Part shown: piece by piece, positions 9,364 through 17,690 of the stretch
Numbering within the stretch: position 1 is the stretch's first letter
Layout of the letters: each line of letters starts with the position of its first letter
Source: Sphingomonas sp. AOB5
Lineage (GTDB): Bacteria; Pseudomonadota; Alphaproteobacteria; Sphingomonadales; Sphingomonadaceae
DNA length: 64,000 nt
Reading direction: 5' to 3'
Assembly (NCBI RefSeq): GCF_029433115.1
Contig: NZ_JARNTV010000005.1
Coordinates: 78,271-142,270, forward strand
Program-made: the position numbers and the translations under genes
Notes under the pieces: model-generated
What the model was told of the DNA's origin: nothing
Seen by the model: only the letters and a program-made list of their open reading frames with translations
Databases searched by the model: none

Positions 9364-9987
9364 CTAGCGCGATACCGCCAGTTGCACCCCGAACGCGATC
9401 ATCAGCGCACCGCAGGCACGCTCGATGGTGGTCTTTGCCCGGCGATAGCCGGCGGCGACCGGTCCGGTGGTGAACGCGAACACCACCACGCTGTACCAGA
9501 TGCATCCGATCGCCAGCACCAAGACCAGCGCAACCCACAAGGTCGCGGTCTTTTCGGGCGACGGCGCAGCGGCCGAGAATACCGAGGTGTAGAAGGCGAT
9601 CGCCTTCGCATTCGACAAATTGGTCGCCAGCCCCGCGCGGAAGGCACGCCAGCCACCTGCCCCCGCCCGTCCCTCGGCAGTCACGACCGGCATCGGCTTG
9701 CGGGCGTCGCGCCACAGCTTGAAGCCGATCCAGAGCAGATAGGCGGCCCCGACGATCTTCAGCGTCATGTGCAGCCAAGGGAACAGCTTGAAGACCACGG
9801 CCAGGCCGAACAGGCTTGCCGATGCCCAGATCGCGCTGACCGTGAGCACGCCCGCCGCCGTGATCATTGCATCGCGCCGGCCGTGCAGCAGCGCGCGTTG
9901 CGCGACGACAACGAAATTCGGTCCGGGACTCATGACCCCCGCGATCGAAATCAGCGTCAGCGCCACCAGCGCGTGGGTGTCGATCAT
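9364..9987 (-). CDS. LysE/RhtB family amino-acid exporter
   Basis: 207 residues with about six membrane helices. The family signature is clear at the N-terminus (SIAGVMSPGPNFVVVAQRALLHGRRDA) and continues with YLLWIGFKLWRDA and GLATNLSNAKAIAFYTSVF. Substrate unknown; family members export lysine, arginine, threonine or homoserine lactones. The start at 9987 (MIDTHALVAL) is preceded by AAAGGGGGGC; the frame is open further upstream but without membrane character. Confidence 0.9.
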   Translation of the reverse strand: MIDTHALVALTLISIAGVMSPGPNFVVVAQRALLHGRRDAMITAAGVLTVSAIWASASLFGLAVVFKLFPWLHMTLKIVGAAYLLWIGFKLWRDARKPMPVVTAEGRAGAGGWRAFRAGLATNLSNAKAIAFYTSVFSAAAPSPEKTATLWVALVLVLAIGCIWYSVVVFAFTTGPVAAGYRRAKTTIERACGALMIAFGVQLAVSR

Positions 9988-10073
9988 ATAGCCCCCCTTT
10001 GCTCCTGCGTTGCTCGCACGTGCAGCATGGCGATGACAAGAGGGTGGCGGCACCACCGGCTGCGCCAGCGGAC

Positions 10074-10110
10074 AAAAGAAAACGGCCGGGGTGTTGCCAC
10101 CCCGGCCGTT
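10074..10110 (-). terminator. Rho-independent terminator of the TonB receptor gene
   Basis: A 13-bp perfect stem (AACGGCCGGGGTG with CACCCCGGCCGTT, 4-base loop, 10081-10110). On the minus strand it is followed by TTCTTTTG. It lies 28 bases after the receptor stop. Confidence 0.85.
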
Positions 10111-10137
10111 CCCATTTCCCGATTTGCTGTCCGGGTC

Positions 10138-12849
10138 TTAGAAACCGAAGCGCGCCCGCACGCCATAGAAGCGGGGGTAGCCCGGATAGCCGGCATAGTT
10201 GCCGGTCTGCTCGGGCACCGCAAAGCCGGTGATGTTGTAATACTGGTTGAACAGGTTCTCGACGTAGAATTCACCGCGGATGTTGCCGTCGGTGCTCTGC
10301 AGGCCGAGGCGAGCCGAGACCAGCGCATAGCCGGGGTTGCGGACGACGCCGCGATCCGGGTTCAGCGGGCTACGGCCCGAGATTTCGACTTCGCTGTTAT
10401 AGCGCATGTCGATGTGGACCAGGCCCTTGACGTTGTCGTTGATCCGCGGCTGCCAGGTCAGCGTCGAGGTCACGACATGCTTCGGCTGGTTCTGGACCTG
10501 ACGACCTTCCAGGCCTGCCAGCGGCGTGCCGGTGAAGTTGTTCGACGCGTCGTAGCGGGCGTCCAGATAGGTGTAGCCGAGGCGCACCGTGAACGACTGC
10601 GACGGACGGATCGTGGCTTCGGCCTCGACGCCCTTCGAAGTCGACGAGTCGATGTTCTGGACGACGAAGTTGTTGCCGCTGAACACCAGGTTCTGCAGGT
10701 CGTGATACTTCGAATAGAAGCCCGCGATGTTGAAGGTGAACTCGCGGCCCCAGCTGGTCTTGAAACCGATTTCGAACGAGTCGACGGTTTCGCGGCCGAA
10801 CGCCAGGTCGCTGGCCTGCGCACCGTTGCCGCCCAGCAGCACCGAATCGAAGGTTGCCTGGTCGAGATTATATCCGCCCGACTTGTAGCCGCGATCGTAG
10901 CTGGCATAGCCGAGGATCGACGGGGTGATCTTATACGCCAGCTTGGCGGTACCGGTGATCTGGCTCTCGTCCTTGTTATGGGCGTAGTTGCCGTTGAACT
11001 CGGTGTTCACCGCCGGGTTGCAGCTCAGCAGGAACAGGTTGTTGAAGATGCCCGCCTGGCGAAGATAGAAGGCATAGGTCGCCGCCGCCGGGTTACCCGC
11101 ACGCACCTGATCGAAGAAGGCGCAGCTGCCGGTGTTGTTGTTGATCGAGGCGTTCAATTCCTTCTTCTCGTAGTTCCAGCGCGCACCCAGCGTGATCGCG
11201 AACTTGTCGGTCACGTTGATGATGTTGTGCGTGAACAGCGCGAAGGCGTTGGTCTTGACCCCGAAATTGTCGTTGTTGTTGCCCTGGCCGGGGGTCACGC
11301 CCGGCAGCGGGCTGGTCACCAGCGCGGCGAGGCCCGGAACCACGGCGGTCGGAATGCCCGGGATCACGCAGTTCGCGGCGGGACCGCTGCCGACATTGGC
11401 GCGGAAGCAGCCGACCAGAAGGCCGGTCGTCGGACCATAGGCGGCCTGCAGCGCGGGGATGGTGTTCGGAACCGCCGGGTTGAGCAGCGCGGAGCCGAAC
11501 AGCGGCACGCCCGAGCCGAGCGAGCCGTAGAACTGCAGCGGCGTGCCGAAGCCTGCCGGCGGAGCGGCGCCCAGCGCACCTGCGAACACGGTGTCGACGT
11601 AGCGGTTGCCGTCATTGCCGAAGCGGACGGTGTCACGCAGCTCGAGGTCTTCGTTCAGGTAGAAGCCGCCGATCAGCCAGTCGAGCGGACCGGCCGAACC
11701 CTGGAAGCGGATTTCCTGCGTGATGTCGCGGATGTTGTTCTGATAGCCGTCGCGATAGGCGCGATCGATGCCCGAGAAGTCGATGTCCTGGCTGCGCGTG
11801 GCGCGCCACTGGCGATAGGCGGTGATCGAGGTCACCGTCACATTGCCCATGTCCCAGTTCAACTCGGCTGAGAAGCCGTAGTCCTTCACCTGCTCGCCAA
11901 AGCTGCGATTGGGCGAGATCGCCATCGTGCGATGCTCGGGGTTGAAGGTGTAGCTGGTGCCGCTGACGGTGGTCGCGTCGCCGACATACAGGCCGACGCG
12001 ACCCTGCGAGGCGGCGATGTTGTTGACCACCGTGCCCAGCGAACCGCGCGCGATGCTGACGGCGCCGCAGCAGGCTTCGTCGGTCTGCGAATAATCGCCG
12101 ATAAGCCGCAGCGTGATGTCGCCGGTGTCGAGCAGCGCCTGGCCGCGGACGTTCCAGCGATCGATGTTGTTGATCTTGCGCGAGGAATTGGCGTCGTTGA
12201 TGTAGCCATCACGCTTGCGATAGCCACCGTCGAGGCGCAGCGCGAACTGCTCCGACACCGGGCCGGTGACCGCGCCTTCCAGCTCGTACGCGTTGTAGTT
12301 GCCATAGCTGCCTTCGACATAGCCGCCGAACTCGAACGCCGGCTGCGCCGTGAAGATCGAGAGCGCACCAGCCGAGGTGTTGCGGCCGAACAGCGTGCCC
12401 TGCGGACCGCGCAGCACTTCGACGCGCTCCAGCTCGGGCAGTTCGGCAAGGGCGACGCCCGCACGCGAGCGGAACACGCCGTCGATGAACACGCCGACTG
12501 CAGGTTCGAAGCCCGGATTGTCGCCGGCGGTGCCGACACCGCGGATCGAAAGCGACGAGCCCGTAGCGGCCGACTGGCCGGTGGTGGTCTGAAGCGACGG
12601 CGCCAGCTGCTCGAGGCCCTTCACGTCCTGAACGCCGGCATTCTCGAGAAGCTCGGCGCCGACGGCGGTCACCGCGATCGGAACCGTCTGCACGGTCTCG
12701 TTACGCTGGGTCGCGCGGACGACGATGTCGTTGGCCGACTGATAGTCCTGGCTGGCGGCGTCTTCCTGCGGCGCGGCGTCCTGCGCCATCGCCGGCGTGG
12801 CGAGGAAAACGGTCAGTGCCGATGCGGCAAGCAGCTGATACTTCTTCAT
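10138..12849 (-). CDS. TonB-dependent outer-membrane receptor
   Basis: 903 residues. A signal peptide (LLAASALTVFLATPAMA, cut before QDAAPQ) is followed by a TonB-box-like segment (DIVVRATQRNETVQTVPIAVTAV), a plug domain (SLSIRGVGT ... VEVLRGPQGTLFGRNTSAGALSI) and a 22-strand barrel ending in the aromatic FYGVRARFGF. The plug and barrel resemble sphingomonad receptors of the broad FyuA-like class for siderophores or plant and aromatic compounds; the substrate cannot be named. CAGGAGGGGG lies upstream of the ATG. No regulator or transporter gene is adjacent. A perfect-stem terminator follows. Confidence 0.93.
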   Translation of the reverse strand: MKKYQLLAASALTVFLATPAMAQDAAPQEDAASQDYQSANDIVVRATQRNETVQTVPIAVTAVGAELLENAGVQDVKGLEQLAPSLQTTTGQSAATGSSLSIRGVGTAGDNPGFEPAVGVFIDGVFRSRAGVALAELPELERVEVLRGPQGTLFGRNTSAGALSIFTAQPAFEFGGYVEGSYGNYNAYELEGAVTGPVSEQFALRLDGGYRKRDGYINDANSSRKINNIDRWNVRGQALLDTGDITLRLIGDYSQTDEACCGAVSIARGSLGTVVNNIAASQGRVGLYVGDATTVSGTSYTFNPEHRTMAISPNRSFGEQVKDYGFSAELNWDMGNVTVTSITAYRQWRATRSQDIDFSGIDRAYRDGYQNNIRDITQEIRFQGSAGPLDWLIGGFYLNEDLELRDTVRFGNDGNRYVDTVFAGALGAAPPAGFGTPLQFYGSLGSGVPLFGSALLNPAVPNTIPALQAAYGPTTGLLVGCFRANVGSGPAANCVIPGIPTAVVPGLAALVTSPLPGVTPGQGNNNDNFGVKTNAFALFTHNIINVTDKFAITLGARWNYEKKELNASINNNTGSCAFFDQVRAGNPAAATYAFYLRQAGIFNNLFLLSCNPAVNTEFNGNYAHNKDESQITGTAKLAYKITPSILGYASYDRGYKSGGYNLDQATFDSVLLGGNGAQASDLAFGRETVDSFEIGFKTSWGREFTFNIAGFYSKYHDLQNLVFSGNNFVVQNIDSSTSKGVEAEATIRPSQSFTVRLGYTYLDARYDASNNFTGTPLAGLEGRQVQNQPKHVVTSTLTWQPRINDNVKGLVHIDMRYNSEVEISGRSPLNPDRGVVRNPGYALVSARLGLQSTDGNIRGEFYVENLFNQYYNITGFAVPEQTGNYAGYPGYPRFYGVRARFGF

Positions 12850-13085
12850 GGGTGCACCCCCTCCTGAAAAAATGACTGGCGAGCGGTCTGTGCCGCTCAC
12901 GCATTGCTTTTGTTTCTGCTTCACCTAACGCTGCCAATTTGCGGGCGTCAACGGGAATAGAGGCCGGAACACAGCACATTCCGGCGCTTTTTCCCAAGGC
13001 GATACAGGGATGTCACACCGGCAAACATGCCGAAATCCAGCTTGCCGTAACGGCAACGAAGAATTGGACGGGAAAGACAGGAATA

Positions 13086-13706
13086 ATGGCCGATCATTAC
13101 GATACCCCCGACGATGGCGATATTGTTTCACCCCCGGCCAAGATTCCCGTTCCCGAAGACGTTCAGGAGGCGATCCGCACGCTGATCCGCTGGTCCGGCG
13201 ACGACCCCGATCGCGAGGGTCTGATCGATACCCCGGCGCGTGTCGGCCGTGCGTGGAAGGAATATTGCCAGGGCTACGGAGAAGATCCGCGTCACCACCT
13301 GAGCCGCGTGTTCGAGGAAGTCGGCGGCTACGGCGACATCGTCCTGCTGAACGGCATCCCGTTCCAGTCGCATTGCGAGCATCACATGGCACCGATCATC
13401 GGCAAGGCCTCGATCGCCTATCTGCCCAAGGATCGCGTGGTCGGCATCTCGAAGCTGGCGCGCGTGCTCCATGCCTATGCCCGCCGCCTTCAGGTGCAGG
13501 AACGGCTGACCGCGCAGGTCGCCGATTGCATCTGGAACGAACTGAACCCGGTCGGTGTGGCAGTGGTGATCGATGCCACCCATGCCTGCATGACCGCACG
13601 CGGCGTGCGCACGCCCGGCGTCGGCATGGTCACCAGCCGGATGATGGGCGTGTTCCGCGAGGACGAGCGCAGCCGCGAGGAAGTCCTGAAGCTGATGGGC
13701 TATTGA
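13086..13706 (+). CDS. folE: GTP cyclohydrolase I
   Basis: Converts GTP to 7,8-dihydroneopterin triphosphate, the entry to folate and pterins. 206 residues; Zn ligands Cys97 and His100 in SHCEHHMAP and the later Cys in THACMTARG; RVVGISKLARVLHAYARRLQVQE is the conserved core. ATG at 13086 was chosen because the protein body begins there; a weak AGGA precedes it. The stop TGA shares its last base with the ATG of the SDR gene, so both are translationally coupled. Confidence 0.97.
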   Translation: MADHYDTPDDGDIVSPPAKIPVPEDVQEAIRTLIRWSGDDPDREGLIDTPARVGRAWKEYCQGYGEDPRHHLSRVFEEVGGYGDIVLLNGIPFQSHCEHHMAPIIGKASIAYLPKDRVVGISKLARVLHAYARRLQVQERLTAQVADCIWNELNPVGVAVVIDATHACMTARGVRTPGVGMVTSRMMGVFREDERSREEVLKLMGY

Positions 13707-14476
13707 TGCCGGCGCCGCTCGCGCTCGTTACCGGTGGCCACAAGCGGATCGGTGCCGCGATCGCCGCTGCGCTGGCGGCGAAAGGCTATGCCGTGGCGAT
13801 CCATGGCAGCCGCGACGCGGATCCCAGCCCCGAGCTGCTGGCGGCGTTCGAGGCGAGCAGCGCCGACTGGCGAGGCTTCACCGCCGACTTCACCGATCCG
13901 GCGGCTGCTGCGGCGCTGATGGCCGAAGCAAGCGCGCATTTCGGCCGCCCGCCCGAACTGCTGGTCAACAACGCCTCGACCTTCGGCGCCGACCGGTTCG
14001 ACGATGTGACCCATGTGGACCTGATGACCCATTATGCGGTCAACTGCGCCGCGCCGGTGCTGCTGAGCCAGGCCTTTGCCGCCAGCGGCAGCCAAGATGA
14101 CAATTGGAGCGGCCGGTCGATCGTCAACATTCTCGACCAGCGCATCGCCCATCCGCATGGCGACCAGTTCGCCTACACCCTCTCCAAGATCGCGCTCGAA
14201 GGTGCGACGCGGGCGATGGCGCGGGTGCTGGCGCCGGGTATTCGCGTGAATGCCGTGGCGCCGGGCCTGACGCTGGCGACGGAAGACTATAGCGATGCCC
14301 AGACCGCGCGGCTCGGCGAGCGCATGCCGCTGGGTTCGCTCTCCACCGCGCAGCAGATCGCGGACGCGGTGCTGTATCTGGCCGGTGCCGAGGGCACGAC
14401 CGGGCAGACCGTCTATGTCGATGGCGGGGCGCACATGATCGCGTTCGACCGCGACTTTATGCACATGGATCGCTGA
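13706..14476 (+). CDS. Pteridine-reductase-like SDR (FolM/PTR1 type)
   Basis: 256 residues. The nucleotide motif is TGGHKRIG (residues 9-16) with Arg at position 14, as in pteridine reductases and FolM (TGxxxRxG), not the usual TGxxxGxG. The catalytic Ser of classical SDRs is replaced by Asp144 (NILDQRIAH), 13 residues before Tyr157 and with Lys161 (YTLSK), the same D-x12-Y-x3-K spacing known from PTR1. C-terminal VNAVAPGLTLA and GQTVYVDGGAHM are conserved. Coupling to folE supports a role in reducing dihydropterins (dihydromonapterin or dihydrofolate), probably NADPH dependent. Seen: motifs and overlap; inferred: substrate. Confidence 0.85.
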   Translation: MPAPLALVTGGHKRIGAAIAAALAAKGYAVAIHGSRDADPSPELLAAFEASSADWRGFTADFTDPAAAAALMAEASAHFGRPPELLVNNASTFGADRFDDVTHVDLMTHYAVNCAAPVLLSQAFAASGSQDDNWSGRSIVNILDQRIAHPHGDQFAYTLSKIALEGATRAMARVLAPGIRVNAVAPGLTLATEDYSDAQTARLGERMPLGSLSTAQQIADAVLYLAGAEGTTGQTVYVDGGAHMIAFDRDFMHMDR

Positions 14477-14482
14477 CCCGGC

Positions 14483-15244
14483 CTATTGCGGGCGGGGCAG
14501 CGTCTTGAGCTCGAGCCTGAGTTCGTCCTTGTGGCGCAACGCGGTGCGGATCAGGGACTCGGTCATCATCGCGATATCCTGAGACCAGAACAGCTTGAGC
14601 GCGGGATCGGTCAGGAAATCCTTCTCGGTCGCGACCGTTAGCCAGATCGACACGACTTCGCGTGACGAGGGCAAAGGCTCGTAGCTGACCTTGTACCCGA
14701 CCGATTCCGCCCCGCCCAGGCTGAAGCGAAAGATGCGCTTCAGCCGCTCGACGAACGCCGTCACATCGCCTTCGGGATCGGGATTGCGGACGCGATAGAT
14801 CACGATCAGCCGCGAGACATTCACCCCGCACCAAAGGCGCGCCAGCGGCTGGCCATCGCGATGGAGCAGATAATCATAGCCGAAGATGTCGCAGCGAGTG
14901 CCGCGCGTCACCTCGCAGCCGGTCGCACCCGCATCGTCGGGCGTCACGCGGGACAGCGCTGTCGGCAGAATTTCGTCCAGGAAATGCTCGGCGCGCTTGC
15001 GCAGATTGCCGATATTCGCATCAGTCTGCGACACGAACAGCACGGTGGCGATCACGAAGGTGGTGATCAGGAACTGCGCGCCGCTGATGCCGATCAGCAG
15101 CCAATCGGTATTGCCATGCCCGTTGAAGAACCGGAACACGATCGAGATCGACGCGACGATGCCGATGCCCAGCAGGCCGAGGCACAATGCCTTGGCCCAG
15201 CCCGGCAGGTGGATGAAATGCTTCGCGTCGACGCCGGAGTTCAT
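14483..15244 (-). CDS. Membrane protein of unknown function with two N-terminal helices
   Basis: 253 residues. Two membrane helices lie near the N-terminus (ALCLGLLGIGIVASISIVF and GAQFLITTFVIATVLFV). The cytoplasmic part of about 180 residues contains a Cys-rich stretch (GCEVTRGTRCDIFGYDYLL, then LWCGVNVSRLIVIYRV) and mixed alpha/beta structure. No known domain recognised. GAGCGG precedes the ATG. The gene lies 46 bases downstream of the next unknown gene on the same strand, so the two may form an operon; convergent with the folE pair (6 bases between stops). Confidence 0.7.
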   Translation of the reverse strand: MNSGVDAKHFIHLPGWAKALCLGLLGIGIVASISIVFRFFNGHGNTDWLLIGISGAQFLITTFVIATVLFVSQTDANIGNLRKRAEHFLDEILPTALSRVTPDDAGATGCEVTRGTRCDIFGYDYLLHRDGQPLARLWCGVNVSRLIVIYRVRNPDPEGDVTAFVERLKRIFRFSLGGAESVGYKVSYEPLPSSREVVSIWLTVATEKDFLTDPALKLFWSQDIAMMTESLIRTALRHKDELRLELKTLPRPQ

Positions 15245-15290
15245 GACCGCTCAGAAACATCGAAGCGGGGCGAAACACAATCGCCAATTC

Positions 15291-16247
15291 CTATCCCAGC
15301 CGGCGGCGAAGCGCTTCCCCGCTCCCGGTCACCCGCACCGTCCGGCTGGCGATCACGCCCACGCCGACATCGCCGCGCAGATGATGGCTGCGCCAGAAGG
15401 TCTTGCCCGCGCGCCGCACCAGATGGCCGCGGACCTGATGCAGCCGCGATGCCGAACGGTCGCCATGGCCCCTGCCCGCGCCACCGCCGCTGCCCACCGC
15501 TGCCAGCCTCAGGCTCACTTCGACATGATCGAGCAGCAGCGCCTTGCCTGCCTTGGCGCGGGCGCGATTGATCTTCTCCAGCCCCTGCCGCGGCTCGGCC
15601 ACCGAACATTCGAGGCTGAGCAGCAGCAGAAAGGCGCACAGGATGCCGAAATCGGGCAGCGTCGCGCGCATCATCGTCTGCAAGTCGCCGTGCGTCAGCC
15701 CGCCCGAGGCGCGAAAATAATCGGCCCAGCGCTGGTCGATCCGTCCAAGGCCGTGGCGCAGGATGCGGTGGAGTTCATCGGGATTGGCAACATCGTCGAA
15801 ATGCACGCCGCATCGCGCCCCGTCGGACGCGATCTCCTCATCGAAATCGAACAGGAACAGCATCTGCGCCGCCCAGGGATTGCCCTCGGCATCCTGGCTG
15901 TAGCTCTGCATCGATCCGCGCCGCCCGGTTTCGTCGGCTTCGACGAACAGGCCCGCGCGCTGGCTGGACGATCCCGAAGCCTTTGCCACGCAGGGATCGG
16001 TCCATTCGATCCACATCGTCTGATGCGGGATGCGATAGCAATCGTCGCGCGGCTGGATCGTCTCGGGCCGGTTGCACAGCAGTTCGAGGCAGGTATCGCG
16101 GATCGTGTCGTCGAGCACGTAGCGCGCGCTGCACCGGCGGACCTCCGCCGCGACGTCGGCGGCGCCCGGAACGTGATGAACATTGCCTATGGCGTCGACT
16201 ACGCCCGGTTCCGGCCGGCTCTGCGCAACGCGGTCATACAGATACAT
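15291..16247 (-). CDS. Unknown protein with HxxRGHxxRR C-terminal motif
   Basis: 318 residues from ATG 16247 (MYLYDRVAQ), which has GAGG 9 bases upstream; the frame can extend to 16304. One hydrophobic segment near residue 210 (FGILCAFLLLLSLECSV). The C-terminal part carries HQVRGHLVRRAGKTFWR followed by SHHLRGD, a His/Arg/Trp-rich signature I associate with uncharacterised proteins of alphaproteobacteria and their phages. Cys-rich N-terminal half. No other phage gene is near. A copy of the island's 17-bp motif lies 28 bases before the start. Confidence 0.65.
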   Translation of the reverse strand: MYLYDRVAQSRPEPGVVDAIGNVHHVPGAADVAAEVRRCSARYVLDDTIRDTCLELLCNRPETIQPRDDCYRIPHQTMWIEWTDPCVAKASGSSSQRAGLFVEADETGRRGSMQSYSQDAEGNPWAAQMLFLFDFDEEIASDGARCGVHFDDVANPDELHRILRHGLGRIDQRWADYFRASGGLTHGDLQTMMRATLPDFGILCAFLLLLSLECSVAEPRQGLEKINRARAKAGKALLLDHVEVSLRLAAVGSGGGAGRGHGDRSASRLHQVRGHLVRRAGKTFWRSHHLRGDVGVGVIASRTVRVTGSGEALRRRLG

Positions 16248-16274
16248 ACGCAAAATCCTCCGCACACGGATAAT

Positions 16275-16291
16275 ATTGCGTTTCGTACTAT
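16275..16291. promoter_or_regulatory. 17-bp motif, copy A
   Basis: ATTGCGTTTCGTACTAT on the plus strand, 28 bases before the ATG at 16247. Differs from copy B (25084-25100) at one position. Contains the near-palindrome TACG-AAA-CGYA. Candidate operator for a LytTR or PadR regulator of this island. Confidence 0.6.
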
Positions 16292-16358
16292 AATCGACCG
16301 GCAATGGGAGGGTTATGGCGCGAACTGGAGCGCGCGCGGGACGAAGCGGTGGACGGGG

Positions 16359-16940
16359 TCAGCTTTGCGAGATTTCCAGCATCACGTCGTTCAGCCAGCG
16401 ATGCCGCGCCTTGATGCCCACGACCGCGCCTGCCGTGGCAAGCTCGACATTCAGCCCCTCATGGGCACGCGCGAAATTCTCGATCTGCTCGAGCTTGTCC
16501 TCCAGCGCGCGGCTGGCCTCGAGCAGGAAGCGCATCTGCTCGGCCTTGGAAAGAAGGGCGAAGAACAGGATCTTGCTGCGCAGCGGATCATGGGGGAGCA
16601 GATCGGCATCGGAGACGCGGCCGACCCAGCGCGCGGCGGCCGCACGGCCGCTGCGGGTGGCGGAAAGCACCTCGGCACGGCGCGGCGAATCCTTGACCGG
16701 CGTCGCCTCGACCAGCCCGCGATCGCGCAGCCGCTTGACGATGGGATAGATGGCGCCGGTGCTGCCCGAGAGCGAACTGACCGGCGAGCGCGCCAGCGCC
16801 TTCATCACGTCATAAGCGGAAATCGGCTGGTGCACCGCGATCTGCGCCAGCACATGCGCCTCGAGTTCGGTCAGCGCCGCAGCGCCTTCGGTCTCGGATA
16901 CGGCCTCCGGCTCGCTGTGCGTCGCGGTATCACTCTTCAT
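16359..16940 (-). CDS. PadR family transcriptional regulator
   Basis: 193 residues. After a charged 20-residue tail the winged-helix domain runs about residues 22-105 (LTELEAHVLAQIAVHQPISAYDVMKAL ... GAIYPIVKRLRDRGLVEATPV), the typical PadR recognition helix and wing. The C-terminal half is the helical dimerisation part (ILFFALLSKAEQMRFLLEASRALEDKLEQIENF). PadR proteins are usually ligand-responsive repressors of a neighbouring operon. AAGGGGG precedes the ATG. It lies 45 bases downstream of the LytTR regulator, same strand, so it may be the last gene of that operon. Confidence 0.88.
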   Translation of the reverse strand: MKSDTATHSEPEAVSETEGAAALTELEAHVLAQIAVHQPISAYDVMKALARSPVSSLSGSTGAIYPIVKRLRDRGLVEATPVKDSPRRAEVLSATRSGRAAAARWVGRVSDADLLPHDPLRSKILFFALLSKAEQMRFLLEASRALEDKLEQIENFARAHEGLNVELATAGAVVGIKARHRWLNDVMLEISQS

Positions 16941-16985
16941 TCAGCTAGCCCCCTTGCTGAAATACTGTAATTCGCACGATAGCCG

Positions 16986-17690
16986 CTATCCCTGCAAGGC
17001 GGTTTCGACATCGCGGCGGAATGAGCGGGAAACGCGCATCGTCTCGCCCGATCGCAGCGTCAGTTCGCCATCGCCATGCCGGTCGCGCGAGAGCCGCTCG
17101 ATCCAGCGCACCGCGACGATCGCCGAGCGGCTGACCGCGACGAAGCCGTGCCCCGCCAGCCGCTCCTGCATCTGCTTCAGGGTCGAGCGGACCATGTATC
17201 CGGCATGCTGGGTGAGGATGCGGACATAATTGCCCTCGGCCAGCACCGCCATCACGTCCTGCGGCAACAGCGTCACCAGATCGCCGGCATCGCGCGCCGC
17301 GACCCAACTGATCGCGGGCGCCGCGGGACGGCCCAGCAATTGCGCGCGGCGGCAGGCCTGGCGCAGCCGCTCGAGCGTGTAGGGCTTCACCACATAGTCG
17401 GCGACGTCGAGATCGAGCGCCTCGACCGCGAAATCGATATGCGCGGTCACCAGCACCACTGCCGGGCGCGCATCGGGCGGGCTGGCGCGCAGCATGTCGA
17501 GGCCGCTGCCGCCGGGCATGTTGATGTCAACGAAGGCGATATCCGGCTTGGTCGCGTTGAGCAGCGCCAGCGCCGAATTGCCGTCCGACGCCTCGCCTAC
17601 GATGGTCAGCCCGCCAATCTCCGCCAGCATCCGCGCCAGCCGCTCGCGCGCGGGCGGTTCGTCGTCGACGATGATGACGCGTGCGCTCAT
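16986..17690 (-). CDS. LytTR-type response regulator
   Basis: 234 residues. Receiver domain (residues 1-120) with DDE acidic pocket at 9-11, phosphorylation site Asp55 (FVDINMPG), Thr in LVTAH and Lys in VVKPY. The C-terminal LytTR DNA-binding domain follows (DVMAVLAEGNYVRILTQ ... FVAVSRSAIVAVRWIERL). The ATG overlaps the stop of the sensor gene by 4 bases (ATGA). Together they form a LytS/LytR-like two-component system. Its target sites are unknown; the repeated 17-bp motif is a candidate. Confidence 0.95.
   Translation of the reverse strand: MSARVIIVDDEPPARERLARMLAEIGGLTIVGEASDGNSALALLNATKPDIAFVDINMPGGSGLDMLRASPPDARPAVVLVTAHIDFAVEALDLDVADYVVKPYTLERLRQACRRAQLLGRPAAPAISWVAARDAGDLVTLLPQDVMAVLAEGNYVRILTQHAGYMVRSTLKQMQERLAGHGFVAVSRSAIVAVRWIERLSRDRHGDGELTLRSGETMRVSRSFRRDVETALQG

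Noticed and set aside
10138..12849. Naming the substrate of the TonB receptors (siderophore, vitamin B12, sugar).
   Set aside because: Neither plug sequence nor neighbours (no ABC transporter, sigma factor or catabolic genes) allow a specific call.
15291..16247. Prophage remnant.
   Set aside because: Only one gene has a phage-associated motif; no integrase, capsid, portal or att-like repeats near it.
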